Assembly: GCF_026104355.1 (NCBI RefSeq)
Contig: NZ_CP110535.1
Span: 3,472,001 to 3,536,000 of the forward strand
Direction: 5' to 3'
DNA from: Halomonas sp. BDJS001
Lineage (GTDB): Bacteria; Pseudomonadota; Gammaproteobacteria; Pseudomonadales; Halomonadaceae
DNA: 64,000 nt
Below the pieces are notes generated by a model that was given only the letters and a program-made list of their open reading frames with translations, had not been told where the DNA came from and made no database searches. This document shows positions 30,029 through 39,132 of the stretch, piece after piece. The translations under genes and the position numbers were made by a program. How positions within the stretch are numbered: position 1 is the first letter of the stretch; every line of letters begins with the position of its first letter.

Positions 30029-31003
30029 ATGCGCGATCACATGGAAAAGCATCAGTCTTGGCTCTACCTGCTATTCATTGGTGTGGGGTTAACGCTAGGC
30101 GTCGAGGCGCCGGTCGTTGCTGAGCAGCTCGAAGGGCTACTTTGGCCCCTGCTCGGCCTACTGCTCTACGCCACCTTTACCCAAATCCCCCTACTGCGCG
30201 TTGCCAATAGCTTTAAAGACACGCGCTTTATGGCCGCACTGATGGTCGGTAACTTTATGGCCATTCCGGCCTTTTTAGCCGTTACCGTTGTTTGGCTACC
30301 ACTCTCCCCCGCCGTGCTGGCAGGGGTTCTGCTTGTCCTGTTAGTGCCCTGCACCGATTGGTTTATCACCTTCACCCATTTAGGTAAGGGGGATAGCGCT
30401 CAGGCGGTTGCCGCTACCCCCCTTCTTCTGCTGGTGCAGATGGTCACACTGCCAGTTTATTTGTGGCTGTTCTTGGGCAGTGAGTGGTTTGGGCTGACCC
30501 TCTCCCGCGAGCTGCTGAGCGCTTTTGCTGGGCTTATTCTCACGCCTTTAGCACTCGCCTGGTTAACCGAGTACATAGGCCAGCGTCACAAGGCAGTTAA
30601 ACGCACCGTGTATTACCTGGGAATACTGCCAGTGCCCTTGTTGGCCTTAGTGGTGTTTATAATTGCCACTTCCCAGGTCAACGCGGTGTTCGGGCTTAGC
30701 CAAGTGCTGGTGCAGGTGGTATTCATCTTTATTGGTTTTTTACTCTTTGCAGCTTTATTGGGTAAGGGGCTTGGCAAGCTGTTTAAACTACCCATCGCCA
30801 GCGCGAGAACGCTAGCGTTTAGCTTTGGCACGCGTAACTCTTTTGTGATGCTGCCCATCGCCCTGACGCTACCTAGCGCATGGCAGGCAGCAGTCGTGGT
30901 GGTGGTGTTTCAGTCACTGGTAGAACTATTGGGCATGGTGGCGTTCTTACGCTGGGTACCTAGCAGGCTAATACCAGAGCTACCAGAGCAAAAACTTAAC
31001 TAA
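30029..31003 (+). CDS. Arsenite-permease-like (ACR3/BASS superfamily) membrane protein
   Basis: This 324-residue protein has about ten membrane helices and belongs to the bile acid:sodium symporter superfamily. VPCTDWFITFTHLGKGD near residue 108 matches the ACR3 arsenite transporter signature, including the essential Cys. FGTRNSFVMLPIAL near residue 270 is also typical. No arsR or arsC is adjacent, so a role in arsenic efflux is plausible but not proven. It follows the crcB pair by 42 bases and overlaps the end of cfa (convergent) by eight bases. Confidence 0.8.
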   Translation: MRDHMEKHQSWLYLLFIGVGLTLGVEAPVVAEQLEGLLWPLLGLLLYATFTQIPLLRVANSFKDTRFMAALMVGNFMAIPAFLAVTVVWLPLSPAVLAGVLLVLLVPCTDWFITFTHLGKGDSAQAVAATPLLLLVQMVTLPVYLWLFLGSEWFGLTLSRELLSAFAGLILTPLALAWLTEYIGQRHKAVKRTVYYLGILPVPLLALVVFIIATSQVNAVFGLSQVLVQVVFIFIGFLLFAALLGKGLGKLFKLPIASARTLAFSFGTRNSFVMLPIALTLPSAWQAAVVVVVFQSLVELLGMVAFLRWVPSRLIPELPEQKLN

Positions 31004-32156
31004 CCCGGGTGTATCCTCCCAGCACCCCCTGCTTACTCATCACCAGTTGCCACAGATGGATTTCCCTGGCCCGAAAGGCACCGGCACAGCTCAGCAAGTA
31101 GTAGCGCCACATGCGATAAAAACGCTCGCCATACTGGCTTGCAAATGTGGGCCAGTGCTTCTCAAAGTTGTTGTGCCATGCCATCAGGGTATGGTCGTAA
31201 TCGGCCCCAAAATTATGCAGATCCTCGATTACAAACAGTGCTTCAGCGGCATCCATGATTTGCCCCAAGGCGGGTAGCTCGCCATTGGGGAAGATATACT
31301 TATCAATCCAGGGGTCAGTCACCGTGTTGGCTATGTTTTTGCCGATGGTATGCAGCAAAAACAGCCCGTCATCTTTCAAACAGCGGTTAGCGACATTCAT
31401 ATACTCTCGGTAGTTTTTATGGCCCACATGCTCAAACATACCGATGCTCACAATGCGGTCAAACTGCTCGCTTTCATTACGGTAATCCTGCAAACGAAAC
31501 TCTACCGGCAGCCCTTTTTTGATCAGCCGCTGTCCAAACTCCGCTTGCTCTTTGGAGATCGTCAGGCCCACGCACTCCACCCCATAATGCTCGGCCGCAT
31601 AGGCCATAAAACTGCCCCAGCCGCAGCCAATATCCAGCACCCGCATACCAGGCTTTAATTGCAGTTTACGACAGACCAGATCGAGTTTGGCCTCCTGGGC
31701 CTCGTCCAGGTTTTGGGCATTTTTCCAGTAGCCGCAGGTATAGGTCATGCGCTGATCGAGCATCGCCGCATAGAAATCGTTGCCTAGATCGTAGTGCTTT
31801 TGGCCCACCTCCCAGGCACGCTTGGCTGTTTGACGATTCAGCAGGCGTGAGCGCAGCGAGTGATAAGCGAGTTGAGTGGGTTTGATGCGCTGCCCTAGCC
31901 GGGCACGCATTAAGCGGTAAAACAGTTCATCCAGCCGCTCTGCGTCCCACTCCCCCTTCATATAGCTTTCGCCAAGCCCCAGATTGCCTCGCGAAAGGGC
32001 GCTATCGATAACGCCGGGCGCATTCAACTGAATATCCCAAGGGCGATGACCATCAAGCCGGATATCGGCTTGGGCGAGTAATTCGGCGACAAAACGGTGG
32101 GAGGGGGAAGCTTCATCGAAGCCAATAGGCGACTTTTTCAACATGGGCATGTTCAC
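30996..32156 (-). CDS. cfa: Cyclopropane-fatty-acyl-phospholipid synthase
   Basis: Cfa adds a methylene from SAM to unsaturated acyl chains of membrane phospholipids, a common stationary-phase or osmotic stress response. The 386-residue protein has an N-terminal lipid-binding region (about 1-120). The SAM motif VLDIGCGWGSF lies near residue 170, followed by GLTISKEQAEF, SIGMFEHVGHKNYREYM and KYIFPNGELP. Cfa is often RpoS-dependent in relatives; I see no certain promoter. No partner gene is obvious. Confidence 0.95.
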   Translation of the reverse strand: MNMPMLKKSPIGFDEASPSHRFVAELLAQADIRLDGHRPWDIQLNAPGVIDSALSRGNLGLGESYMKGEWDAERLDELFYRLMRARLGQRIKPTQLAYHSLRSRLLNRQTAKRAWEVGQKHYDLGNDFYAAMLDQRMTYTCGYWKNAQNLDEAQEAKLDLVCRKLQLKPGMRVLDIGCGWGSFMAYAAEHYGVECVGLTISKEQAEFGQRLIKKGLPVEFRLQDYRNESEQFDRIVSIGMFEHVGHKNYREYMNVANRCLKDDGLFLLHTIGKNIANTVTDPWIDKYIFPNGELPALGQIMDAAEALFVIEDLHNFGADYDHTLMAWHNNFEKHWPTFASQYGERFYRMWRYYLLSCAGAFRAREIHLWQLVMSKQGVLGGYTRVS

Positions 32157-32273
32157 AGCAGGCTCCTCTCGCTATTCCAGGGGATGAATAGGTCACAACC
32201 TGTCTATCAGCATAGAACCGCATTGCAATATTAGCATCATTTGATGAATTATTTTTTAACCATTAAAGGTAAT

Positions 32274-32310
32274 AAAAAGCCGGCCCTCTCAACAAAAGAG
32301 GGTCGGCTGC
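32274..32310 (-). terminator. Intrinsic terminator of the sulP-uspA unit
   Basis: Read on the minus strand, a GC-rich stem of ~12 pairs with one imperfect pair (arms AGCCGACCCTCT and AGAGGGCCGGCT) is followed by TTTTTATT. It lies 55 bases past the uspA stop. Confidence 0.87.
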
Positions 32311-32364
32311 AGGAAATAAATCGCAACGTAAGCTAACGGTGATGCGCTACCGCTTGGTTGAGCG

Positions 32365-33222
32365 TTAACGCAGAATCAACACCGGTATGTGGCTACCACG
32401 AAGCATTGCCGTCGTTGTACTCCCTACTAATAGGTGGCGAATACGCGAGTGCCCGTAGGCGCCCATCACCAGCAAGTCGATGGCATGCTCTCTTTCGTAG
32501 GTTTGCAGGGCTTCGTCTACCTCGCCAGCACGAATGGCGCCTTCGGCTTGATGACCGCCGTCGCGCAAGGTGTTTAACGCCCACTCAAGCTCAGAGCGGC
32601 GCTCAGCCGTTTCCGCACCTACGATCAGCACATGGCACTTGGCGCCAGCAAAGAGCGGCGACCGGGCCAGCATCTCGACCCCTTTACGGGCGGTTTTGCT
32701 GCCGTCAAAGGCCATCAAGATCTTTTCAGGACGTTTGAAGGTTTTCGGCACCATCAGGATGGGGCGGTGAAGTTCACGTACTACCCGCTCAAGATTAGAG
32801 CCGAGATGGCCACTGGCCTGATGAGCGGTTTCACCGCGCTTACCCACTACCAGCAGCCGCATATTTTTTTCAAGCTCTACTAGCGTTTCGACCAGTGTAC
32901 CATTGAGCTGGCGGGTAATAGGATCGCTTACCCCGTCTTCCAAAGCTCGCGCTTTGGCCGCTTCCAGCATCCACTTACCCTGCTCACGATTCACCTTAGC
33001 GCGCTGCTCGTCGAGCTCGGAAAGCTCTTTCATCAGCCTTTCACGGGCACCGAAACGCAGGTTGCCGGAAAGGTTTTGCTCTTCGGGCACCTCGGAGTGA
33101 TTATCGACCACATGCACAAAGGTTAACGGTGCATCCATAGCCAAGCTTGCCCAGGCGGCGTAATCGCAGACACCTTCAGAAAACTGGGAGCCGTCAATAG
33201 CGGCAAATACCTGTTCTGTCAT
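32365..33222 (-). CDS. Tandem-domain universal stress protein (UspA family), copy 2
   Basis: A 285-residue two-domain Usp protein, closely similar to the one at 28194-29048. ATP-binding pattern GAYGHSRIRHLLVGS in the C-terminal domain and GKRGETAHQASGHLGS in the N-terminal one. It begins 17 bases after the stop of the SulP transporter gene on the same strand. In other bacteria Usp proteins paired with transporters can regulate transport activity (for example TeaD with the ectoine carrier TeaABC), so a regulatory role for the SulP carrier is plausible inference. Confidence 0.9.
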   Translation of the reverse strand: MTEQVFAAIDGSQFSEGVCDYAAWASLAMDAPLTFVHVVDNHSEVPEEQNLSGNLRFGARERLMKELSELDEQRAKVNREQGKWMLEAAKARALEDGVSDPITRQLNGTLVETLVELEKNMRLLVVGKRGETAHQASGHLGSNLERVVRELHRPILMVPKTFKRPEKILMAFDGSKTARKGVEMLARSPLFAGAKCHVLIVGAETAERRSELEWALNTLRDGGHQAEGAIRAGEVDEALQTYEREHAIDLLVMGAYGHSRIRHLLVGSTTTAMLRGSHIPVLILR

Positions 33223-33239
33223 ATCGCTCTCCTTGCTGG

Positions 33240-34730
33240 TTAGTGGCCGCCCATTAACTTTTCAACCGCTTCGGGGTCGTTGTGCACCGCGTAGCGGTCG
33301 ACCACCGTCGCGCTGGCTTCGCTCAAGCCCACCATCTCTACTTCGGTGCCCTCACGGCGGAACTTAATCACCACGCGATCCAGCGCCTGGACAGCAGTGA
33401 TGTCCCAGAAGTGGGCACGGGATAGGTTAATAGTGACTTTGTCGATACTCTCTTTGAAGTCAAAGGCACCGATAAAGCGCTCGGAAGAGGCAAAGAACAC
33501 CTGACCGACGACTTCGTATTCACGCTCTTTCCCCGGTTCTATTTCTTTAGAGCCGATATACATAATGTTGCCGACTTTGTTGGCAAAGAACATCGCCGCT
33601 AACAGCACACCAACAAATACGCCAATCGCCAAGTTGTGAGTACCTACCGTTACGATAACGGTGGCCACCATGACGATATTGGTGCTCAAAGGATGCTTTT
33701 TCAGATCACGAATCGACTCCCAGCTAAAGGTACCGATAGAGACCATAATCATTACCGCCACCAGCGCGGCCATGGGGATCTGGGATACCCAATCGGCCAG
33801 GAAAACCACCATCAGCAGTAGTGCGATACCAGCAATTAATGTTGAGGTACGGCGACGGCCACCGGATTTAATATTGATCACCGATTGGCCAATCATGGCG
33901 CAACCCGCCATACCGCCAATCAAACCCGCGCCAATGTTGGCAATACCCTGGCCTTTACACTCGCGGTTTTTATCGCTCTTGGTATCGGTTAAGTCATCGA
34001 TGATCGTTGCTGTCATCATCGATTCCAGCAGGCCAACCACCGTTAACATTAACGAATAAGGCAGGATGATCATCAGGGTTTCAAAATTCAGTGGTACTTC
34101 AGGCCACAAAAACATCGGCAGGCTATCGGGCAACTCGCCCATATCGCCAACGCTGCGAATATCCATGCCAGTCAGCATGTACACGGCAGTGAGTACAACA
34201 ATACATACCAGTGGCGAAGGAATGGCTTTACCCACTACCGGCACATAGGGGAAGCCGTAAATGATGGCTAAGCCCGCAATGGTCATGGCATAAACGTGCC
34301 AGGTAACGTCGGTTAACTCTGGTAACTGAGCCATAAAGATTAGGATAGCCAGAGCGTTGACAAACCCTGTCACCACCGAGCGCGATACGAATCGCATCAA
34401 CTCAGCAAGCTTTAGATAACCTGCCACAATCTGTAGCACGCCCGTCAACAGCGTGGCGGCCAGCAGGTACTCTAAACCGTGCTCTTTCACGAGGGTAATC
34501 ATGAGTAGCGCCATGGCGCCGGTTGCGGCTGAGATCATGCCGGAACGGCCACCAGTAAAGGCGATAATCACACAAATAGCGAAGGAGGCGTACAGGCCGA
34601 CCTTGGGGTCAACGCCTGCGATGATCGAGAACGCAATGGCCTCGGGTATTAGCGCTAGCGCTACTACAATCCCCGCCAGGGTGTCGCCCTTGAGGTTGGA
34701 GAGCCAAGATTGTTTAAACTTTTCGTACAT
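33240..34730 (-). CDS. SulP/SLC26 family anion transporter with STAS domain
   Basis: This 496-residue inner-membrane protein has about 10-12 helices over residues 15-385. Family motifs are [30 protein letters not shown] and [19 protein letters not shown] (each cited in part). The C-terminal STAS domain is short (about 400-490; [16 protein letters not shown]). SulP proteins carry sulfate, bicarbonate or other anions; the carried anion is not predictable, although pairing with a Usp protein has been noted for bicarbonate-type carriers. It is the first gene of a two-gene unit with uspA. Confidence 0.9.
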   Translation of the reverse strand: MYEKFKQSWLSNLKGDTLAGIVVALALIPEAIAFSIIAGVDPKVGLYASFAICVIIAFTGGRSGMISAATGAMALLMITLVKEHGLEYLLAATLLTGVLQIVAGYLKLAELMRFVSRSVVTGFVNALAILIFMAQLPELTDVTWHVYAMTIAGLAIIYGFPYVPVVGKAIPSPLVCIVVLTAVYMLTGMDIRSVGDMGELPDSLPMFLWPEVPLNFETLMIILPYSLMLTVVGLLESMMTATIIDDLTDTKSDKNRECKGQGIANIGAGLIGGMAGCAMIGQSVINIKSGGRRRTSTLIAGIALLLMVVFLADWVSQIPMAALVAVMIMVSIGTFSWESIRDLKKHPLSTNIVMVATVIVTVGTHNLAIGVFVGVLLAAMFFANKVGNIMYIGSKEIEPGKEREYEVVGQVFFASSERFIGAFDFKESIDKVTINLSRAHFWDITAVQALDRVVIKFRREGTEVEMVGLSEASATVVDRYAVHNDPEAVEKLMGGH

Positions 34731-35350
34731 GCGAGGGATCCACGTTTTTGGTTAATAACAGGCCAAAAGCAGTTGAACAGCGCAGCCAACTATGGGAAGC
34801 ACTGCCAACATATTGGCACGCTGGGATGATCAGCTTTTTATTTTAAATAGTGATGAGCTAGCGTTAGATACCGCTAAATTCAGGTACTGGAAACTTGAAC
34901 GTTAAGCACCTAGCCGTTAAGAGCTTAGGCCGCTAACAAGTACCAGAAAGCGATGACAGCACAGTGAATGCACTACCAGCACCATAGAGAGGGCGAGGGG
35001 CTAGGGCGGAGTCATCAGCCCTGAAAAGCAATGTATGAATGCAGTCATTGGCAGAGATTCTTTTACAGTTGCGAAAAGAAAGGGTTGTACCTAAGTCGTG
35101 TCGCAAGGAGCGTATTGCCGAAAGCAAGGTGCGACAAAGTGCCGTATCCTACCAGTAATTCTGCTGCATTGCACCTAACGTCTAACCCTGGGCTGAAAGC
35201 CCCCAGAGATATGTCGCGACTTTAGACAGAGTGACCTTTGATCCTCTTTTGACGTATCATTGCGCCGCTAAAAGAGACATTGATTGCCAACTATTCACGT
35301 TGAAGCGGCACGGTTTTTCCGCCGATAAGCAGATTAAAGAGGAGCAGCAA
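34731..35350. other. 620-base noncoding gap between sulP and the isocitrate dehydrogenase gene
   Basis: No convincing gene was found on either strand. It should contain the sulP promoter (left end) and the promoter of the dehydrogenase gene (right end). Visible structure: a small hairpin TGCCAA-CATA-TTGGCA near 34804, and the inverted pair TGTCGCA (35099-35105) / TGCGACA (35130-35136). Short open frames such as a 64-codon one at 34933-35127 on the minus strand lack a ribosome site and protein-like composition. The dehydrogenase has a clear AGGAG site at 35340. Confidence 0.6.
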
Positions 35351-36367
35351 ATGAGCCAATCTATTGCAGTCATTAAGGGCGACGGCATCGGCCCCGAGAT
35401 TATGGATGCCACGCTAAAAGTACTCGACGCGTTAGATTGCGGCTTAACCTACCAGCACATTGATGCGGGCTTAGGTGCCCTTGAAAAGCATGGAACGCTG
35501 ATTCCCCAGGAATCACTGGACGCCATCGAAAAATACGGCATTGCGCTTAAGGGCCCGTTGACCACGCCGATTGGCAAAGGCTTCTCCTCAATTAACGTAC
35601 AGCTACGTCGTCACTTTGACCTTTATGCCAACGTGCGCCCGGCGATTAGCTTCCCCGGCACCCGCTCGCGCTACGACGACATCGATATGATCACGGTTCG
35701 GGAAAACACCGAAGGTGCGTACCTTTCCGACGGCCAGGAGATGATCGACGACGGCAACACCGGCATTTCGGTGATCAAAGTCACCCGCAAAGGCTCCGAA
35801 CGCATTGTCCGCTACGCCTTTGAACTGGCCAAAAGCAACGGCCGCAAAAAAGTCACCGCGGTACATAAAGCCAATATCATCAAAACCAGCTCGGGTTTGT
35901 TCCTGGACGTGGCGCGGGAGATTGCCAAAGAGTACCCTGAGATCGAGTTCCAGGAGATGATCGTCGATAACGCCTGCATGCAGCTGGTCATGAACCCACA
36001 CCAGTTTGATGTAGTGGTCACTACCAACCTGTTTGGCGACATTCTCTCTGACCTTTGTGCTGGCTTAGTCGGCGGTTTGGGTTTGGCTCCAGGGGCCAAT
36101 ATCGGCGAAAAAGCGGCGATCTTTGAAGCGGTGCACGGCTCAGCGCCGGATATCGAAGGCAAAAACATCGCCAACCCCTGTGCCCTGCTGCTGGCCGCGG
36201 CGCAGATGCTTGACCACCTGGGCATGACGGAGAAAGGCACCGCCATCCGCCAGGGTATTCGTACCGTGCTGGAAACCCGCCGCGATATGGTCACCCCCGA
36301 TATGGGCGGCACTGGCTCTACCGACTCCTTCGCCCAGGCGTTGGTCGAGTACGTACAGAGCCACTAG
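35351..36367 (+). CDS. icd: NAD-dependent isocitrate dehydrogenase
   Basis: This is a 338-residue member of the isocitrate/isopropylmalate dehydrogenase family. The SSINVQLRR segment (Ser and Asn that bind isocitrate) and ITVRENTEGAY favour isocitrate over isopropylmalate. HGSAPDIEGKNIANP, with Asp rather than a Lys-Tyr pair, favours NAD over NADP. The protein is shorter than the ~415-residue Escherichia NADP enzyme. ATG 35351 has AGGAG six bases upstream; a longer reading adds 40 residues without family match. It stands alone, convergent with the metal ATPase gene. The symbol is used loosely, since NADP-type enzymes also carry it. Confidence 0.85.
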   Translation: MSQSIAVIKGDGIGPEIMDATLKVLDALDCGLTYQHIDAGLGALEKHGTLIPQESLDAIEKYGIALKGPLTTPIGKGFSSINVQLRRHFDLYANVRPAISFPGTRSRYDDIDMITVRENTEGAYLSDGQEMIDDGNTGISVIKVTRKGSERIVRYAFELAKSNGRKKVTAVHKANIIKTSSGLFLDVAREIAKEYPEIEFQEMIVDNACMQLVMNPHQFDVVVTTNLFGDILSDLCAGLVGGLGLAPGANIGEKAAIFEAVHGSAPDIEGKNIANPCALLLAAAQMLDHLGMTEKGTAIRQGIRTVLETRRDMVTPDMGGTGSTDSFAQALVEYVQSH

Positions 36368-36392
36368 TTGACTCGTTTAAGTCGATCACTTT

Positions 36393-38582
36393 CTAGCCAA
36401 TTTCATTAAAGCGGTAACGCAATAAGTACAATGCATTGAGGGTGACCAGCACGGTCGCCCCAGTGTCAGCCATTACCGCGACCCACATCCCCGTAATCCC
36501 CAGCGCCGTAGAGACCAAAAACAGCGCTTTGAAGCCAAGCGCCAAGGCCACGTTGGTTTTTACATTGCGCATGGTTGCCCGGGAAAGCGCTATCATTTCG
36601 GCAATCCCCTCCACTCGATTTTTAAGCAGCGCGGCGTCGGCGGTTTCAAGCGCCACATCGGTACCGCTACCCATGGCAATACCCACTTCTGCCGCTGCGA
36701 GTGCCGGTGCATCGTTGATGCCATCGCCCACTTTACCCACTGGCCCAAGCCCTTGCGCCTGCCACTCGCGCACGCGCTGGGCTTTATCTTCCGGCATCAG
36801 CTCGCCTTCTGCTTCAATGCCCAACTGTTCACCAATGGCCGCCACAGTGCGGGCATTATCACCGCTGAGCATCACGGCTTGCACACCTAGGCGCTCTAGC
36901 GCTTGAAGACCTTCGCGAGCATCTTCACGGGGCTCATCCCGCAAGGCAATTAGACCGATAGGCCGCTGGTTTTCTAACAGAACTGCAAGGCTTTTACCCT
37001 GGGTTTCCAGTGCAGTAATAGTGGTGTCTAGCTTGCTGCTGCCCTGGGTGAGCGTTTGTAAGTAGCGCGGACTCACTAGCATTAATTCACGCCCTTCCAC
37101 CTGTCCGGCAACGCCGTGCCCCGCTAACGCACGGCTAGCGTTAACTTTAGGCAACGTAGCTTTTGACTGCTGGCCGTTATTATTTTGAAAATAATCGCTA
37201 ATCGCCACAGCAAGAGGGTGGCTTGACCCCTGCTCCAGGGCGGCGGCAAGGCGCACTATTTCATCGTCACTGACGCCATTAAAGCTCTCTATATCTGTCA
37301 CTGTGGGCTTACCCGCGGTCAGCGTGCCGGTTTTATCCAGCGCGACCCGCTTGAGTTTGCCTAACTGCTCTAATACCGCACCGCCTTTCATCAGCAGACC
37401 GTTGCGAGCGCCCACCGATAACCCGGCTGCAATGGCCGCGGGCGTCGAAATCACCAGCGCACAGGGGCAAGCAATAAGCAGTAGCGCCAGGGCGCGGTAG
37501 ATGGATTCAGACCACAGCATTGGCGACACCAGCGGCGGAACGATAGCCACCAGCAGCGCCACCCCGACGACCGCCGGCATATAGTAAAACGCAAAGCGGT
37601 CAATAAAACGCGCCACCGGTGCTTTGGCCGCCTGAGCCTCCTCCACGAGCTTAATCACTCGGGCGATGGTGTTGTTTTCAGCGCTGCGGGTTACCTCAAC
37701 TTCAAGCACTCCATCCAGATTGACGGTGCCAGCAAATACTGACTCGCCTTCGCTACGCTCCCGTGGCACCGACTCACCATTCACAGGCGATTCATCAATC
37801 GAGGAGTGACCGGCAATAATTTGCCCGTCACAGGGCAGACGGTCGCCAGGGCGTACCTGCACTCGTTGCCCCGGCACCAGAGACGCGGCAGCAACTTCCC
37901 GAGCTTCGCCCTGCTCCATCAACCGCGCAGTAGAGGGAGTCAGCTTGGAAAGCGCCGAAATACTGCGGCGCGCCTGAGCGGCGGCAACGCCTTCCAGCAT
38001 CTCCCCCACGGCAAATAGAAACACCACCACTGCCGCTTCAGCGGCGGCGTTTATCGCCAGTGCCCCTAGGGCTGCGATGCTCATCAGCATTTCAATGGTG
38101 AAAGGGTTACCCATCTTAAGCGCTTGCCAAGCACGCTGAATAACCGGCACAAGGCCAACGACCGTTGCGGCGATGAATGGCCAACTGTCCAGGGTGGGCC
38201 AGGCGAATCTAAGCCCCCAGGCAAGCGCCAGCAATACACCACTGACAATCACCAAACGCCCTTTAGGCGACTGCCACCATGAGAACGACTTTTCCGATTC
38301 AGTTGTGTTCACCGACTCATCGATTACCTGGTAGCCCAGCGCCGTGATCGTTGACTCAATATCGGAATGTGGCAGGGTTTTACCAGGCGACGCGGTTAAT
38401 CGCACCGAGCCGGTGACAGAACTCGCTGAAACTAGTTCAACGTGGCTTAAGCGCTTTAGCGCCGTTTCTACCTTACGTTCGCAGCCGCCGCAGTCCATGC
38501 CCTGCACGCGCAGGGTAGTTGGTGCGCTCGCTGCTGGTGGCGTCTGGTGTTGTGACGTTTTAGCAGGGGTGGTGCCACTCAT
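36393..38582 (-). CDS. zntA: Zn/Cd/Pb-type P1B ATPase (ZntA-like)
   Basis: This ~729-residue P1B-type ATPase exports divalent soft metals. An N-terminal heavy-metal-associated domain carries the MDCGGC pair (about residues 30-35). The membrane metal site CPC is in IACPCALVI, phosphorylation occurs at DKTGTLT, and the GDGINDAP hinge and SSHPLA motif are intact. CPC is typical of Zn/Cd/Pb as well as Cu pumps. The regulator's divalent-type Cys (see merR) supports Zn/Cd/Pb. ATG 38582 was chosen for its GGGAG site; an upstream ATG at 38603 would place the start close to the operator. It is divergent from a MerR gene across a 68-base promoter. Confidence 0.9.
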   Translation of the reverse strand: MSGTTPAKTSQHQTPPAASAPTTLRVQGMDCGGCERKVETALKRLSHVELVSASSVTGSVRLTASPGKTLPHSDIESTITALGYQVIDESVNTTESEKSFSWWQSPKGRLVIVSGVLLALAWGLRFAWPTLDSWPFIAATVVGLVPVIQRAWQALKMGNPFTIEMLMSIAALGALAINAAAEAAVVVFLFAVGEMLEGVAAAQARRSISALSKLTPSTARLMEQGEAREVAAASLVPGQRVQVRPGDRLPCDGQIIAGHSSIDESPVNGESVPRERSEGESVFAGTVNLDGVLEVEVTRSAENNTIARVIKLVEEAQAAKAPVARFIDRFAFYYMPAVVGVALLVAIVPPLVSPMLWSESIYRALALLLIACPCALVISTPAAIAAGLSVGARNGLLMKGGAVLEQLGKLKRVALDKTGTLTAGKPTVTDIESFNGVSDDEIVRLAAALEQGSSHPLAVAISDYFQNNNGQQSKATLPKVNASRALAGHGVAGQVEGRELMLVSPRYLQTLTQGSSKLDTTITALETQGKSLAVLLENQRPIGLIALRDEPREDAREGLQALERLGVQAVMLSGDNARTVAAIGEQLGIEAEGELMPEDKAQRVREWQAQGLGPVGKVGDGINDAPALAAAEVGIAMGSGTDVALETADAALLKNRVEGIAEMIALSRATMRNVKTNVALALGFKALFLVSTALGITGMWVAVMADTGATVLVTLNALYLLRYRFNEIG

Positions 38583-38624
38583 CGCTCTTCGCTCCCAGTT
38601 CATCTATATTAAGAGCAGCGTAAT

Positions 38625-38643
38625 ACCTGTAGTCACTAGAGGT
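38625..38643. promoter_or_regulatory. MerR-type operator in the zntA/merR divergent promoter
   Basis: A 19-base imperfect palindrome reads ACCTGTAGTCACTAGAGGT on the plus strand, symmetric except at paired positions five from each end and at the centre. On the minus strand it follows TTGA and precedes a TACGCT-like -10 with an unusually long spacer (about 19 bases), the hallmark of promoters that MerR-family proteins activate by DNA distortion. It resembles the operators of CadR, PbrR and ZntR regulators. Confidence 0.85.
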
Positions 38644-38650
38644 TCAAGTA

Positions 38651-39130
38651 ATGAAAGAACATCTCTCAGACCAGCCCGCCCAGGAGCGGCATATTGGCAT
38701 CGGTGAGTTGGCACGTGAGTCCGGTTGCAAGCCAGAAACGGTGCGCTACTACGAACAGATTGGACTGCTGCCTTCAGCACCGCGCAACGAAGGTAACCAA
38801 AGGCGCTACACCACAGCTGCTATCCGCCGTTTGACGTTTATTCGTCATGCGCGGGATTTTGGTTTTTCGGTGGAGGCGGTAAGAGAATTGCTGGAAATGG
38901 CTGACCACCCCGCGATGCCTTGCCATGAGGTGGATACGCTGGCAAAACGTCATCTTGCCGAGGTAGAAGCGAGACTGGCGCGACTCACCGCGGTACGCGA
39001 TGAGCTAAAACGCATGATCAATCAGTGCGCGGGAGGCAGTGTTGGCCAGTGCCATATCATCGACGTACTTAGCGACCACCGCCTGTGTCACCAGGCGGGC
39101 CCCCACGGTGGCGCGGAAATCATAGGTTAG
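38651..39130 (+). CDS. MerR-family metal-responsive regulator (Zn/Cd/Pb type)
   Basis: This 159-residue regulator has an N-terminal winged helix (about 14-82; IGELARESGCKPETVRYYEQIGLL), a dimerisation helix (about 90-125) and a C-terminal metal loop. Cys91 (in MPCHEVD) occupies the position that is Cys in divalent-metal sensors and Ser in copper sensors. Cys126 and Cys134 lie seven residues apart, the loop spacing seen in CueR, with Cys146 further on. It is divergent from the zntA-like gene and probably activates it through the operator at 38625-38643. Confidence 0.88.
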   Translation: MKEHLSDQPAQERHIGIGELARESGCKPETVRYYEQIGLLPSAPRNEGNQRRYTTAAIRRLTFIRHARDFGFSVEAVRELLEMADHPAMPCHEVDTLAKRHLAEVEARLARLTAVRDELKRMINQCAGGSVGQCHIIDVLSDHRLCHQAGPHGGAEIIG

Positions 39131-39132
39131 GA

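Noticed and set aside
34933..35127. 64-codon minus-strand frame in the sulP-icd gap
   Set aside because: No ribosome site, no coding-like composition, no family; probably chance.
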